From Plasmodium coatneyi (lineage: Eukaryota > Apicomplexa > Aconoidasida > Haemosporida > Plasmodiidae), in the NCBI RefSeq assembly GCF_001680005.1, contig NC_033565.1, positions 291,501 through 355,500 of the forward strand: DNA of 64,000 nucleotides, written 5' to 3'. This document shows positions 1-10,431 of this stretch, piece after piece. Numbering within the stretch: the first letter of the stretch is position 1; each line of letters opens with the position of its first letter. The notes below the pieces were generated by a model. That model ran no database searches, was not told the origin of the DNA, and saw nothing but the letters and a program-made list of their open reading frames with translations. A program made the translations under genes and the position numbers.

Positions 1-619
1 CGCCACTTCCACTTGGAGGTGCTTTTAAATCGTTAAACTTCCGATACGGAGCGCTGCCACTCATATTTGGGACAGCACCCTTACTAGACACGGCATTATT
101 CACATCGTCATACGCTGAATTCGCTTTTAAATTATTCTCCTCATTATAGTAACCTATTCTTCGAAACTTGGATCGATCCTTCGTCAAATTGTTACTGTCG
201 CCATACTTTTTGTCGACGTAATTTTTACCAATGTGTTCACTCAGAACGGTGTTTTTCGGCTTAACAAATTCCTTTTCCTCATTATTGGTAGCATTTAATT
301 TTTCATAATAATTTTTCTTCTTCAATCCACTGCTAGCGTTGTTATAAAGTTTATTTTTTATCATATTTTCCTTGTCTAAAATTGTATTCTTAACCTCTTT
401 GTTGCTGTAACCATATATAGTTTCATCATTCATTTCCTTTCGTCTATTTCCATTAGTTGGAAAATTTGGATTAACCATAGAATTGGGATGCTTCGCGCTA
501 CTATATGTTGTGTGTGTGTAAGGAGTTTGATCAGTTCTGTCTTTTCTTATTTGAAAAATTTGGTTCACGTTTTTTTTCTTTTGTATATTCGAAAAGTTTC
601 TCCTGTTGGGATTATGCAT
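1..619 (-). CDS. Partial CDS, N-terminal 206 residues of a hypothetical protein
   Basis: Reading the minus strand from an ATG at 619 gives an uninterrupted frame that runs off the left edge. An in-frame TAG lies 14 codons upstream of this ATG, so 619 is the best start in this exon; later in-frame ATGs exist, for example at 478. The protein begins MHNPNRRNFSNIQKKKN and is hydrophilic, rich in Asn, Lys, Ser and Tyr. It shows no signal peptide, no membrane segment and no motif that I recognise. The composition fits an asparagine- and lysine-rich low-complexity region of a larger Plasmodium protein. The function is unknown and the C-terminus is outside the window. Confidence 0.6.
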   Translation of the reverse strand, partial: MHNPNRRNFSNIQKKKNVNQIFQIRKDRTDQTPYTHTTYSSAKHPNSMVNPNFPTNGNRRKEMNDETIYGYSNKEVKNTILDKENMIKNKLYNNASSGLKKKNYYEKLNATNNEEKEFVKPKNTVLSEHIGKNYVDKKYGDSNNLTKDRSKFRRIGYYNEENNLKANSAYDDVNNAVSSKGAVPNMSGSAPYRKFNDLKAPPSGSG

Positions 620-2589
620 AGTGTTTTCTCCTTTGCGGGGTGGGGACTACTCCACGTGTGTATGCATATGTGCTTGTAGCGACGTGCACACGGGCGGAAG
701 GCTTTTATGTGTTCTCCGTCGGGGTGCCACACTGCGCTACTCCTCTTTGGAGGGACGCATACGGTGCAAAAACAAGTGCATAAGTGTAGCTGTACAAATG
801 GACGTATCCGCGCGCATATGTCGATTCGTTAACGTTTGCAAACGCGGGGTCTGCCAACCTACGCAACCCTTAACAAACACGCTGAAACAAATAAAAAAAG
901 GGTGAAAAGTCAGAAGGGGCGGAAAACTAACTCAAATGCACAGAACCATTAAAAGTGCAATGGTTGGAAAATAAAAAAAAAATTGCGCAAATGTATAAAC
1001 ACAGACATACACAATGCTGTGCATGTTCATTCACCCTTTATGCGTCTCGTAAATTGGGGCTATTCATACATTCCCGTCGATATGTCCGAATTTTTGTTTA
1101 TCAAAAACGTTACAGTTTCATTTTGATATGACAAAGACATAACCGTGCCATTTAAAATGCCACTATTTTCTTTTCTTTTTTTTTTAATCTGTAAGGTGGG
1201 GAAGTAATTATATCTTCAATGATGTATTTTCCTTTTTTTCCTTTTTCCTGGCGCGAATTAACATTTTTTTTTTTTTGTATAATTACGCATATGCAATTTT
1301 TTACGCATACATTTTCCGTTCAATTATGCAAATATATGCGTGTTACACGTGAAAATTTTTCCTTTCCCCTTTTTTTTTTTTTCCTTTTGCTGGGGTTCCA
1401 GTAAAACTACGCTTAAAAGGAAACTGAAATGAACATTCGCATTTTCACCCAGTAAAAAGATGACAAAAAAAATGACACGAAAATGTGTTATTTATTGCGA
1501 AAAAGGGATGCCCATATTTGGCAAAAAAAAAAAAAAAAAGTGATACGATTGGCAATATGCATATCATACTATGCGTTACGGAGTGTGAAAATTCCCCACC
1601 CCATCCGCTCAGCAACAAATAAAAATGCTGTTCCGCGAAAAATAACAAATGTGAGAAAAGCATAAAACAGTGCTATGTCCTTAGCCCCCTTTTTTAACCA
1701 AATTTACACGTTAAAAGATTGAAGCAAAAATGGGGAAATTAATACATTTTTTTATCATATTCTTCTGCCATATTTTCATAATTTCCTCACTTTCTTTTTG
1801 GTATCCCCATATGGGATTATCGTCCTTTTTTTTTTTTTTTTTTTTTTTTCCCTCCTTTGCATGTGTGTGTGCAAAGTTCTGCCAGCATGTTTTTTTCTGG
1901 GCATTATTTTCCCCCTCACATTTCAAATTTGCCCTTAAGCTATTTGGAACGTGTAATAATGATGTGTACACGTGTAAACACACTTACGACTTTATCACGT
2001 AATTTTATGCTTAAGAATATTTACCCCATAATGTGGAAGAGGAGCTACCCATAATTTTTTTCTCCATACGTGTCATTACTGTCCTACTTAATTGTGACAC
2101 ATGATGATTGCCCTGACAAATTCGCACACCTTCTGTTTTCATTTTCAAGAAAAAAAAAAGAAAAAAAAGGAAATTGTCCCAACTTTAACTCTCATTTGGC
2201 TTCCATCAATTGCGCGCGAATGTATTCCCACCAAGTGGTATTTTCCGTGGGGTAAAATTACTGCCTGGTCCCTGTGGGTGTGCCACTGCACCAATCACAC
2301 ATTGACTAATTTACAATTTGGTTAAAGTTTTTGTAAAAAAAAACAAATTAAATAACGGCGACATGGAAAAAAGAAAGGACAAATTCTTTCAAAAGGGGAA
2401 TCTCTATGTTATAAAAAACAAACGGACGAAAAAAGAAAACCAAAAAACTGTAAAAAAAGGTTCCCACAACGAGGTGTAAAAAAATCAATTTAGCAAATAA
2501 AAAATTTTGTAATATACAAAAGAGTGCACAATTAGAAAAACGCGTTGGGGAAAAAAACTGCAAAAAAAAAAAGAATAAAAAAAGCCAAG
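620..2589. other. Intergenic region, no supported gene
   Basis: This is AT-rich spacer with several homopolymer runs, including a T run at about 1829-1849 and A runs near 1525 and 2150. It lies between the 5' end of the partial gene at the left edge and the 3' end of the Tic22-like gene. Short frames occur here but none has a start codon together with coding character. I saw no RNA gene. Confidence 0.6.
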
Positions 2590-3616
2590 TTAAAAATAGG
2601 ACTTCCTCACTCCAATCTTTTTCAACTTGTCCAAGTAAGCCACACTCTTCGAACTGGGTATGAATCCAAACTTCTTGTGATCGTCCTGTCGAAAAAGGTG
2701 GCAATTTTTCGTTTGCATATCACATCCGCGAATGTGAAGGATAAATGCGCAAGAAGGGTTACGCAAAGAACACACACGTACGCTAAAAATATGAAGATGC
2801 GCATTTGTAATTCCTCCCTTAGGGGCTGCACAAGTGCACACGGAGAGGGTTATTCCCCCCCGTTGCGCCTCTACCCAGTTGCTCTCCTCTTACCGAAAAG
2901 ATCACGTCGACAAAATTTAGGACCTTGATTTTGTTATTTTTCAGGGGCGTCTTTTCAATTGCGCTCTTCAAATCCTCCACATCGAAAAACAAAGGCACAA
3001 TGTCTTTGGAATCCCGTTGGAGGTAATACCCGTCTACATAAAAAATAGGACATACTAGTTCGCTTCTTTTATTGAAGGATAACAATAAATGCGCATTTTG
3101 CATTTGTCTCTTTGACGGGATTAACTTCCAGCAGACATTATTTTTTCCCACATGAGGGTTTCTCTTCTCTGCTTTTTTCAAAAGTAAAAATTCGTTTATC
3201 AGCTGATAAGCCTTCTGCATATTCAAGTAATGTATTTTTATATTCCTGGTATTTCTCACCCCGTTGCTATTTACTATATCATTCAGCATATTTTCAGCAT
3301 CGTACGGACATAGAAAAAGGTAACACACTTGTTTTTCATTTTCGTGAAATATGTAGGGTGAATTATTATAATTTGTCAATATGTACACTGGGATGACATT
3401 CAGCTTTTCATCTATGGACCTCTCATGATATTTCTTCTTCCAAAAGTTTAAATTTATTTTACTCCTTAATAAGCATAGGTTTCTTTCGCGTAGTCTTCCC
3501 TTGTACGTGCTATCGTTAGGTGCTAATAAATGTGTGTCCCTTTTAACTCTTGGGTTTATTTTCAAGCATTTCAAAGCATGAAGCATATATATACAGAAAA
3601 AAAGGAGCAAACACAT
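2590..3616 (-). CDS. TIC22: Tic22-like apicoplast protein-import factor, two exons
   Basis: Exon 1 is 3616-2894 and exon 2 is 2685-2590. The intron starts GTAAGA and ends CGACAG with phase 0 on both sides, giving 272 residues. The start is the first in-frame ATG and opens a signal peptide (MCLLLFFCIYMLHAL), followed by a basic stretch that fits an apicoplast transit peptide. The body has the Tic22 pattern: a strand with IPVYILTN, then FLCPYDAENMLNDI, a second repeat with PIFYVDGYYL and VPLFFDVEDLKSAIEK, and the terminal FGFIPSSKSV element contributed by exon 2. Tic22 proteins act in the space between plastid envelope membranes and help imported proteins reach the inner translocon. In apicomplexans this serves the apicoplast. 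The gene is divergent from the thioredoxin-like gene at 4796. Family assignment is by motif only. Confidence 0.8.
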
Positions 3617-4795
3617 CTTGGGATATTTTTGTACCCTATTGTGTGATGCCTTAAAGGGGTGCCCGCCTATGTGAAAGGCAGACGTGTGCAAATATAGCAG
3701 AAATTTGCCTCTATCATGGGAGAGGGGTGGGTTGCTCTGGAGGGACTACCTAGATGTACGGGTTAACCACGTTGGGATGGTCTTCCTATAGTAAAAGTGG
3801 AGCTGGAAAAAAATCGTTTTTCTCCGTAAGTCAATTTTGCTGAGCTCATTCTTTCCTATTTCAAGTATGGAATTGTTTACAATTTGTTGTTACGTGGTAA
3901 GATGCGTGTAGGGTTTGCTCCATGAGTGTTCTGTTCCCCTATCTGGCTTCCCATTCGGCCGTTTCTTTAAATGTATGTGCGTTCGTATGTGCGCGCTTTC
4001 TTTTGACCGTGCTTTATACATACACAGTTTCGCAACCTTTGGGGCCACCCAAAAACCGCAGGGGGGTGGAAAAAAGAGAAAAGTTTATTTCTTAAAAATT
4101 TTCACATACACCTTTTTTGCGGGACTCCCCCATTCGGCTGCATTTTTGGAAAATCAACATAGCATGGCGACCTTGGGAAGTGACGTTACAATGTGTCGTG
4201 GCACTTGGTTTGCCAGTAAATAGCCACATACGAAGCAATACACCTCTCATGATGTGCCACATTACGCGCACAACTACAAAAAGTGCATGAAAAACGTTGC
4301 TAAGCAAGAGGGAGCAAATATAAACGGAATCAACGCTTGTGCCATTTTGCTAATTTGAAAAACTCCTCGTAGTTGTTACCACACTAGTGAGCAGTTACTC
4401 TGGTATATAAGCACATATAACAAAAAAGAAGTCACTTTTTTTTTTTTTTTTTTTTTTTATTATGCCAATTTAATCCACCTACATTGTTTAGGAAAAAGCA
4501 AATTTGTACCTCTCCTGATCGAGAATACGCCGCTCCTCAAATTAGAAACAAACTAGTTACTCACCCCACGTGACTCATTCACCACAGCATTAGTAGAAGT
4601 AACCATGCAGAGCAATTTTTATCGTGTCGCATTTCGTATCGTGTATAATTAAAAAGGGAACATATTTGATGAAGCCGAATTAGTCCTAAGACCATCTGCC
4701 CACACATACGTGCCTCCATGTTGCACACAATAACAAATATAAGTTAGCTAAAGCAAAACGTGAAAACTCCTTCCACTTCGAATAATTTTTTGCTC
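3617..4795. promoter_or_regulatory. Shared divergent intergenic region between two probable apicoplast genes
   Basis: This 1.2 kb spacer separates two outward-facing genes, the Tic22-like gene (-) and the CxxC thioredoxin-like gene (+). It should therefore hold both 5' flanks. It contains a T run of about 22 at 4438-4459. No defined binding motif is claimed, and the small frames here lack coding character. Confidence 0.4.
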
Positions 4796-5350
4796 ATGTT
4801 TTTTTCACCCCGGTTTCGCACAATTAGCATTGTCTCTGTGTCCGTTTTTTTTCTTACAATTTTTTTAAGTCCTTTTTTTGTTCGCCACAATGATAACGCG
4901 GTCAGGGGAGTGGTTCTAAAAAATGGCCACCATTCAAAACATTTAGCATCGCAGAACGCAGCACCGATGATTTACCAAGCATTAGATTTTACGCAGAATA
5001 AGAGATTAGCTGGCACGTGGAGGAGGAGAAGAAAAAGGAATGCCCTTTCTTTTCTCAATTTGGAAAAAAAAAAATTACCACACCTCCTTTGTTTCCACAG
5101 TGAAGACTGCGAATACTGCAACAGTATGGAAAAGCTGCTAACTAAATTAAAGAACGAAGAAGGGGTTAACTTTTTAAAATTAGAAATGTATGAAAATTCA
5201 TACAACTTTGAGTTGCTGCAGCAGCTGGATTATGATAATTTATGTGGCGGGTTGCCTTATTACTATAACTTGAAGACGCACTACAATATTTGCGGAGCTA
5301 CAACCTACCACAATTTGAGGAACTGGGCCCTGGACAGGAAGTGCAAGTAG
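4796..5350 (+). CDS. CxxC thioredoxin-like protein, probably apicoplast-targeted
   Basis: The protein has 184 residues. The open frame extends 36 bases upstream, but only through a GTG, so the ATG at 4796 is taken as the start. Residues 1-31 form a hydrophobic signal peptide (SIVSVSVFFLTIFLSPFFV), followed by a basic, transit-peptide-like stretch (RRRRKRN). The redox motif CEYC sits at about residues 105-108 in the context LLCFHSEDCEYC. The later segment GGLPYYYN supplies the cis-proline position expected of a thioredoxin fold. The bipartite leader points to the apicoplast, where thioredoxin-like proteins (ATrx1/ATrx2 in Toxoplasma and Plasmodium) control import and redox state. It could be the ATrx2-type protein, but I cannot settle the subfamily. 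It faces the Tic22-like gene. Confidence 0.7.
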   Translation: MFFSPRFRTISIVSVSVFFLTIFLSPFFVRHNDNAVRGVVLKNGHHSKHLASQNAAPMIYQALDFTQNKRLAGTWRRRRKRNALSFLNLEKKKLPHLLCFHSEDCEYCNSMEKLLTKLKNEEGVNFLKLEMYENSYNFELLQQLDYDNLCGGLPYYYNLKTHYNICGATTYHNLRNWALDRKCK

Positions 5351-7178
5351 GGAGAGTGGGGCATATGGCGAAATGTCTTAACCATGCAACACGCGCATTT
5401 GTCCTAGCATTGTCGAAATATACCATTAAGCAAAGTGCAGCCAATCTTGTTGTGTCTGCCTTGGACTGATAGTACCACCTTTTAAGCCAACTTTTAATTT
5501 AAGATTAATTTTTTTTTTTTTTTTTTTCTTGTAGCCCGAATGAGCCTCCCAATGAAGAATTTTAAGTAAAGACGGGTAGGAATATAACGTAGATATGTAC
5601 ACTTCCCATTTGGACGTAATAAACGAGGGAAATTCCTACCTTTTTAAGCGCCCCACCGGAAATAACTCCAAAGTGGTAAACATATCGTTCTTCTTTGGGC
5701 TGAAAATTGGACCAAACAGGTACGAGGCGCTGGTACACCCTGCAGAGGTACAAAGCTTCCAAACATTCATGTAAAAGAAAAGAGGGAATTTTATTTTGGC
5801 ATTTGACGCTCGACGCTTGAGCGCAGTTTGTGCATTTGATCCTGTTTTACCTTCACATTTACGCTAACGTTAGCGTTAATTTTAATTTTTGATTTTTTTT
5901 TTTTTTTTTTTTTTTTACCTTTTGAATTGTTAAAGAGAATTGGGCATATTATAGCCCATCGTTTTTACCCCTGGCTAAATCCCATCCCTGCTCTTTTGCC
6001 GAGGTGCCTTGCGAAAAAGCAGGGCACTTCTTATACATTCCGAAAGCACGCACCACGCATATATTATATCATTGTAGCATAAGTAATGAATCGAATTAAC
6101 GCGCATCCGCACATTGATATAACTGGAACACTGGTGCGAATTAAAGCCGCAGTGAGTGAAAACGCTGGGAAATTTTTTCCTTCCAATTTGATCTTACTCA
6201 TTTATCCATTTATCACTTGCGATGCTTTTTCATCACGCCATACGTATTTTCACAAGCAGCATTTTTTTTTTTTTTTTTTTTTTTTTTCCTGCCGCTTGCC
6301 CCATTTGCTAGTATATCCTTTGGCATACTTAGCCATAATTAGGCATACTTCGCCGCACAATGATCACAATTGGCGGCATTTTCATCCCCTTAACATGGCT
6401 CGTTATGCAATGTTGAGAGAATTTTTGTTATGAATTTTTTCGCATTGTTTGCAGTACTGCTGCGGACTACGCATCAGAGGCAGATATAAATACGTGCAGG
6501 GCATACCTACTGAACATATGTATGTACCCATTTGTGTCAAGTCCAACTAACATGCTTAACCTGTTCTGTTGCTAGGGAAATGCCCCCTCATTCAGCAGTC
6601 CGCCTGTAAATGTACATATTTGTTCACGAATTCGTGTAGTATATAACTTTGCACAACATAACAGACGACATGACATTTGATTAAATGCATGTTTATACGT
6701 GCTCTTCCCTCTGATTTGGCTTTTTTTTTTTTTTTCTTTTTTTAAATTCTCCTGTTTGCATATGAATTTATTTTATCAAGAACTTTTGAAACATCTCATT
6801 GTGTATGTTGGCAGAATTCAAAGGTTGTTGAAATTTCCCGCAAATGAGAACCACTACACAAAGTGGTTTTTTTTATTCGCGTGTGTGTGTATGTGCCTTT
6901 ATTAAATATCGTGGAGATTCCCTAACGTTTGCCCCAACGCGTCTTCCCCTTTGGCCACTCCTTAAAATGATTTTTAGGGAACGGGGCATAGCATACCGTT
7001 GACGTGCGCATAAGCCATACGTGACGTAGACGGGCGATTCTTTCCCTTTTAACACAAAAAAAGGACATATTTGATAGGGAACAAAGCATCCTATTTTTTA
7101 AGTAGCACCCCTTGTGTATACACCACTTTTGGTGACCTATTTTTTTCCCCGCTCCACGCGCTCAGCAAAAGACTCAAC
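5351..7178. other. Intergenic region, no supported gene
   Basis: This 1.8 kb spacer has several poly(T) runs (about 5510-5527, 5888-5916, 6263-6287 and 6721-6735). It holds the 3' flank of the thioredoxin-like gene and the 5' flank of the FG-GAP protein. No start-bearing coding frame or RNA gene was found. Confidence 0.6.
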
Positions 7179-9377
7179 ATGGCAATATGCAGAAAGTACG
7201 GCATTGTGTTCGAATTGGTGTCCCTTCTATTCCTGTACAGCATCATAAAGAGAACATTTATACACCTATCAGGGAAAGAAAATGAAGCGAATTACACAGG
7301 TTTGCACGTCCAAGGGTATAACTGGAACTTGTTCGAAAAATGGAAGTCTATAAGTCCTATGGAAAAGTTAGAGTACAAAATAAATTACAACCTTGGACTG
7401 AACATAGACGCAGAGATTGGCGACTTTGGGGATTACAACTCTGATGTGAAAACGGATTTGATTCTTTTTAATTATGACAAGGATAAGCAGATGAGTACTA
7501 TCTATGTGCACATCTTCAACGTCCATGAAAACAAATTTGTGCACCACGCGGATGTTACCTTGGAAGGACAAGTCTTGAACGTCATTGCGATTGACCTCAA
7601 TTTCGATGGCGCGCTAGACGTCCTCGCGCTTTTTAAGGACCCTAAGGATAGTAACAAATATCCCAAGTATTATATTGCGTCATTTTTGCAGAACGAAAAT
7701 GACCAACTGGAAGAGGTATTTAACTCAAGAAAGAAGGAACGTTTAAATGAGAACATATCAGATGCGGAAAGTGACTCCGAGGAAACAGATGGTGTACCCG
7801 GTAACGAAAAGGGAGGCGCAAAAGAAACTCATGGAAGCATCTACTTTAGTAATGTTCACCCTCTTGTTTGTGATATAAATGATGATGGGCTGCCAGATCT
7901 TATAGGACAAAAACCTTCCAGTGAGCCAGGCGGTTTTTCTCGCTTCGTCTGGATTAACAAAAAAGGGGCATTCAAAAGTGCGCTGTGGAAAAATATGGAC
8001 CTATTTGATGACGCAGAAGTGGGCGAAATTACCAACCCTAATTCGAGTGCAGTTGTAGACATCAATGGAGATTGTAAGGCCGATTTGGTGTTCACTGTAT
8101 ATGATAAAAAAAACGCAAAAAAAAACACTTCCCTAGAAATATGGCTAAACAAAATAGTGGATGGAAAAAGCATCTACATGAAGTATAAGGAAAATTATAA
8201 TTTACCACCCAATTCTTTGCAAGTCCTCTTTGGAGACTTTAATGGAGATGGATCCATCGATATTGTAGTTCCAACGTGTACCAAAAGCTCCTACTGTAAC
8301 TACTGCTGTGTCAGTGATGATAAAATTTTCTTCATCCCAAATGTTCAAAAAAAGATATGTGACCATTCTTGGCAAAAACCAGATGAAAGTAAATGCAGAT
8401 TGGCATCCAACTTATGCTCAGAAAGTGACTTCACCTTTGTGCAAGAATTAAATGATGACTTCATATCCGTGGTAGATACGTCTGGCTTGCACTTGTCAGG
8501 AAATGCAGACTACCCTTACTACCTAAGCGTCGGAGATGTAGATGACGACGGGTTCTTAGACCTACTAATAACGTTGAAAAATGATAAAGGTCAGAAGTAT
8601 GTGCGCATTTATAAAAATGAACAGAAGGGTGTATATGAAGAAAATAACATAGATATTCGGGGGTTCTTTAATTTTTACCAATTCGTTACATCTCCAGACG
8701 AATTCGTGACGGATGTTTACAATTCTGCTTTTTTTGACATTTTTGAAAATGGCGTATTAGATATACTCATCTTTGGCAAGTACAAAACGTCTAGCAAGCA
8801 GAGCAAGTATGGGGCCGTCGGATTCATCAGAAGCAACGAAACGGATTCCCTTTTCCTAAAATCGACCGCCTTAAATGGCATATGTGTTAACGATTGTTAC
8901 AAGGAGAAGGATAAAATAACGACCAAAACGCTAGGGGGAAATGCCCATGGACCGACATTCAAAATTACCGTGGTTGATGTGAATGGTATTAAATCCAGCC
9001 GAATTGGAATTCAGAAAAGCCAGTCCGCTCATTCCCCTTTGCAGTTACCGTATGTTCTGTTTGGACTTGGCAGAACCAGTAACTACGTGGAAGAGTTCTA
9101 CGTAGGCATGCCAACACATGAAGAGAAATATTACAACATGTGGGTATCCATTATACCAAATTCGCATATCATTGTCATTCCATACCCGCTGGACAATGCG
9201 AACAAGTGGCAAATTCAGCTTTCCGTCAATCCGTCTAAGAAGTTTTACTCCATCATTTATATCACCCTCATCTGCTTGACCGTCATTGGAATTTTGATTT
9301 TCATCCTGGACAGGCGCGAGAAGGTGGAGGACTCCAAGGAGGAAATGGGTTTCAAGAGTCACTTCGTCATCGGGTGA
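7179..9377 (+). CDS. FG-GAP repeat membrane protein, TIP/ITFG1 (LINKIN) homologue
   Basis: A single exon of 732 residues. The frame extends upstream only from a TTG, so the first ATG (7179, MAICRKYGIVFE) is used. It starts with a signal peptide (VFELVSLLFLYSII) and ends with one membrane helix (YSIIYITLICLTVIGILIFI) plus a short cytoplasmic tail. The ectodomain carries repeated calcium-loop FG-GAP/VCBS elements: DFGDYNSDVKTD, DLNFDGALD, DINDDGLPD, DINGDCKAD, DFNGDGSID and DVDDDGFLD. This indicates a seven-bladed beta-propeller like integrin alpha headpieces. The layout matches the T-cell immunomodulatory protein family (human ITFG1). The role in Plasmodium is not established. The cysteine-rich insert (SYCNYCCVSDD) between propeller blades looks lineage-specific. 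Confidence 0.85.
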   Translation: MAICRKYGIVFELVSLLFLYSIIKRTFIHLSGKENEANYTGLHVQGYNWNLFEKWKSISPMEKLEYKINYNLGLNIDAEIGDFGDYNSDVKTDLILFNYDKDKQMSTIYVHIFNVHENKFVHHADVTLEGQVLNVIAIDLNFDGALDVLALFKDPKDSNKYPKYYIASFLQNENDQLEEVFNSRKKERLNENISDAESDSEETDGVPGNEKGGAKETHGSIYFSNVHPLVCDINDDGLPDLIGQKPSSEPGGFSRFVWINKKGAFKSALWKNMDLFDDAEVGEITNPNSSAVVDINGDCKADLVFTVYDKKNAKKNTSLEIWLNKIVDGKSIYMKYKENYNLPPNSLQVLFGDFNGDGSIDIVVPTCTKSSYCNYCCVSDDKIFFIPNVQKKICDHSWQKPDESKCRLASNLCSESDFTFVQELNDDFISVVDTSGLHLSGNADYPYYLSVGDVDDDGFLDLLITLKNDKGQKYVRIYKNEQKGVYEENNIDIRGFFNFYQFVTSPDEFVTDVYNSAFFDIFENGVLDILIFGKYKTSSKQSKYGAVGFIRSNETDSLFLKSTALNGICVNDCYKEKDKITTKTLGGNAHGPTFKITVVDVNGIKSSRIGIQKSQSAHSPLQLPYVLFGLGRTSNYVEEFYVGMPTHEEKYYNMWVSIIPNSHIIVIPYPLDNANKWQIQLSVNPSKKFYSIIYITLICLTVIGILIFILDRREKVEDSKEEMGFKSHFVIG

Positions 9378-10431
9378 GGGGGAAAGAAGAAATGCCCCTT
9401 GAATCAGTTTGAAACGATGAGAAGCTACTGATAACGGTGCAAAATATGTCACCTCTGAGCAGCTCTGCTGAACTTCAAATAGCCTGCCAAGCAACCCCAT
9501 TTGCAGCACCAACTTGTGCAACCCTTACGGAATAAATTGCACACATACACCTTTGGGAAAAAAATGAAGTTCATTTTTCATCCCGCAAATATGCATTCCC
9601 CTTTTTTGTAACTAATTTGAATCTTTTTAATTTCTTCATTTGTGTCTCCACTTTTCTTTTTCTTTTTCCCCTTTTGCAATATTGACAAAGTTAGCATCAT
9701 GCTGACAGTCGTACTGCCTTTTTTTTTTTTTTTTTCTTTTTTTTTTGTTAAGAATTATACGAGATGTCCAACCCGCTTAGCTAAATTGAGGAGGAGCTAT
9801 TTTAAAAAAATTTTTTTAGTGTATTTATATTAATGTAGACAAAAAAGATATGTTGATTAGCTTCCCCTCCTCTTTTCGCTGCTTCGCTGTAACTTTTTTA
9901 AATATGACTTCCTCCCCATTCCCCTTTCATTTTAAAACATTATAAAGCGCCTTTACTCTTTTAAAAAATGGTAAAATTTGCAAAACGCACGAACGTAAAG
10001 GCAACTTGAAGGAAAGTTACAAAGCTGCTCTACTGCCGAAACGCTGCTAGACCTTCCAGGTGATCGAGTCATGAAGCTTCTATGTTGTTGCTCCGCTGAA
10101 TGTTTTTTTTTTTTTTTTTTTTTTAATGCGTATATTTTTATGTCACCTACTAATTGCACCGCTTTGTATATACATTCGGAGGTCCCCATCGAATGGTCAG
10201 CACGAGGAGATAATCCAAATTGATTTTAATGTCCAAATTAGTTACATCATTTGGGGGGGAGATCGTCTTTTTCAGCAAAAGCGTGCAAATTAAGATTATT
10301 CCCTTTTTTTTTTTAAAACAGTGCAAAGTTATTTCCACCTCTTACACGATAATTTGTTCCGCGTTTTCTTCACTCCCTACGTTGTCTGTTCACCCCCTTT
10401 TTTGTAATTCACTTTGTTTGTCATTTTGAAA
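9378..10431. other. Intergenic region with long T runs
   Basis: This is spacer between two genes on the plus strand. T runs occur at 9719-9735 and about 10106-10124. Nothing else is supported. Confidence 0.6.
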
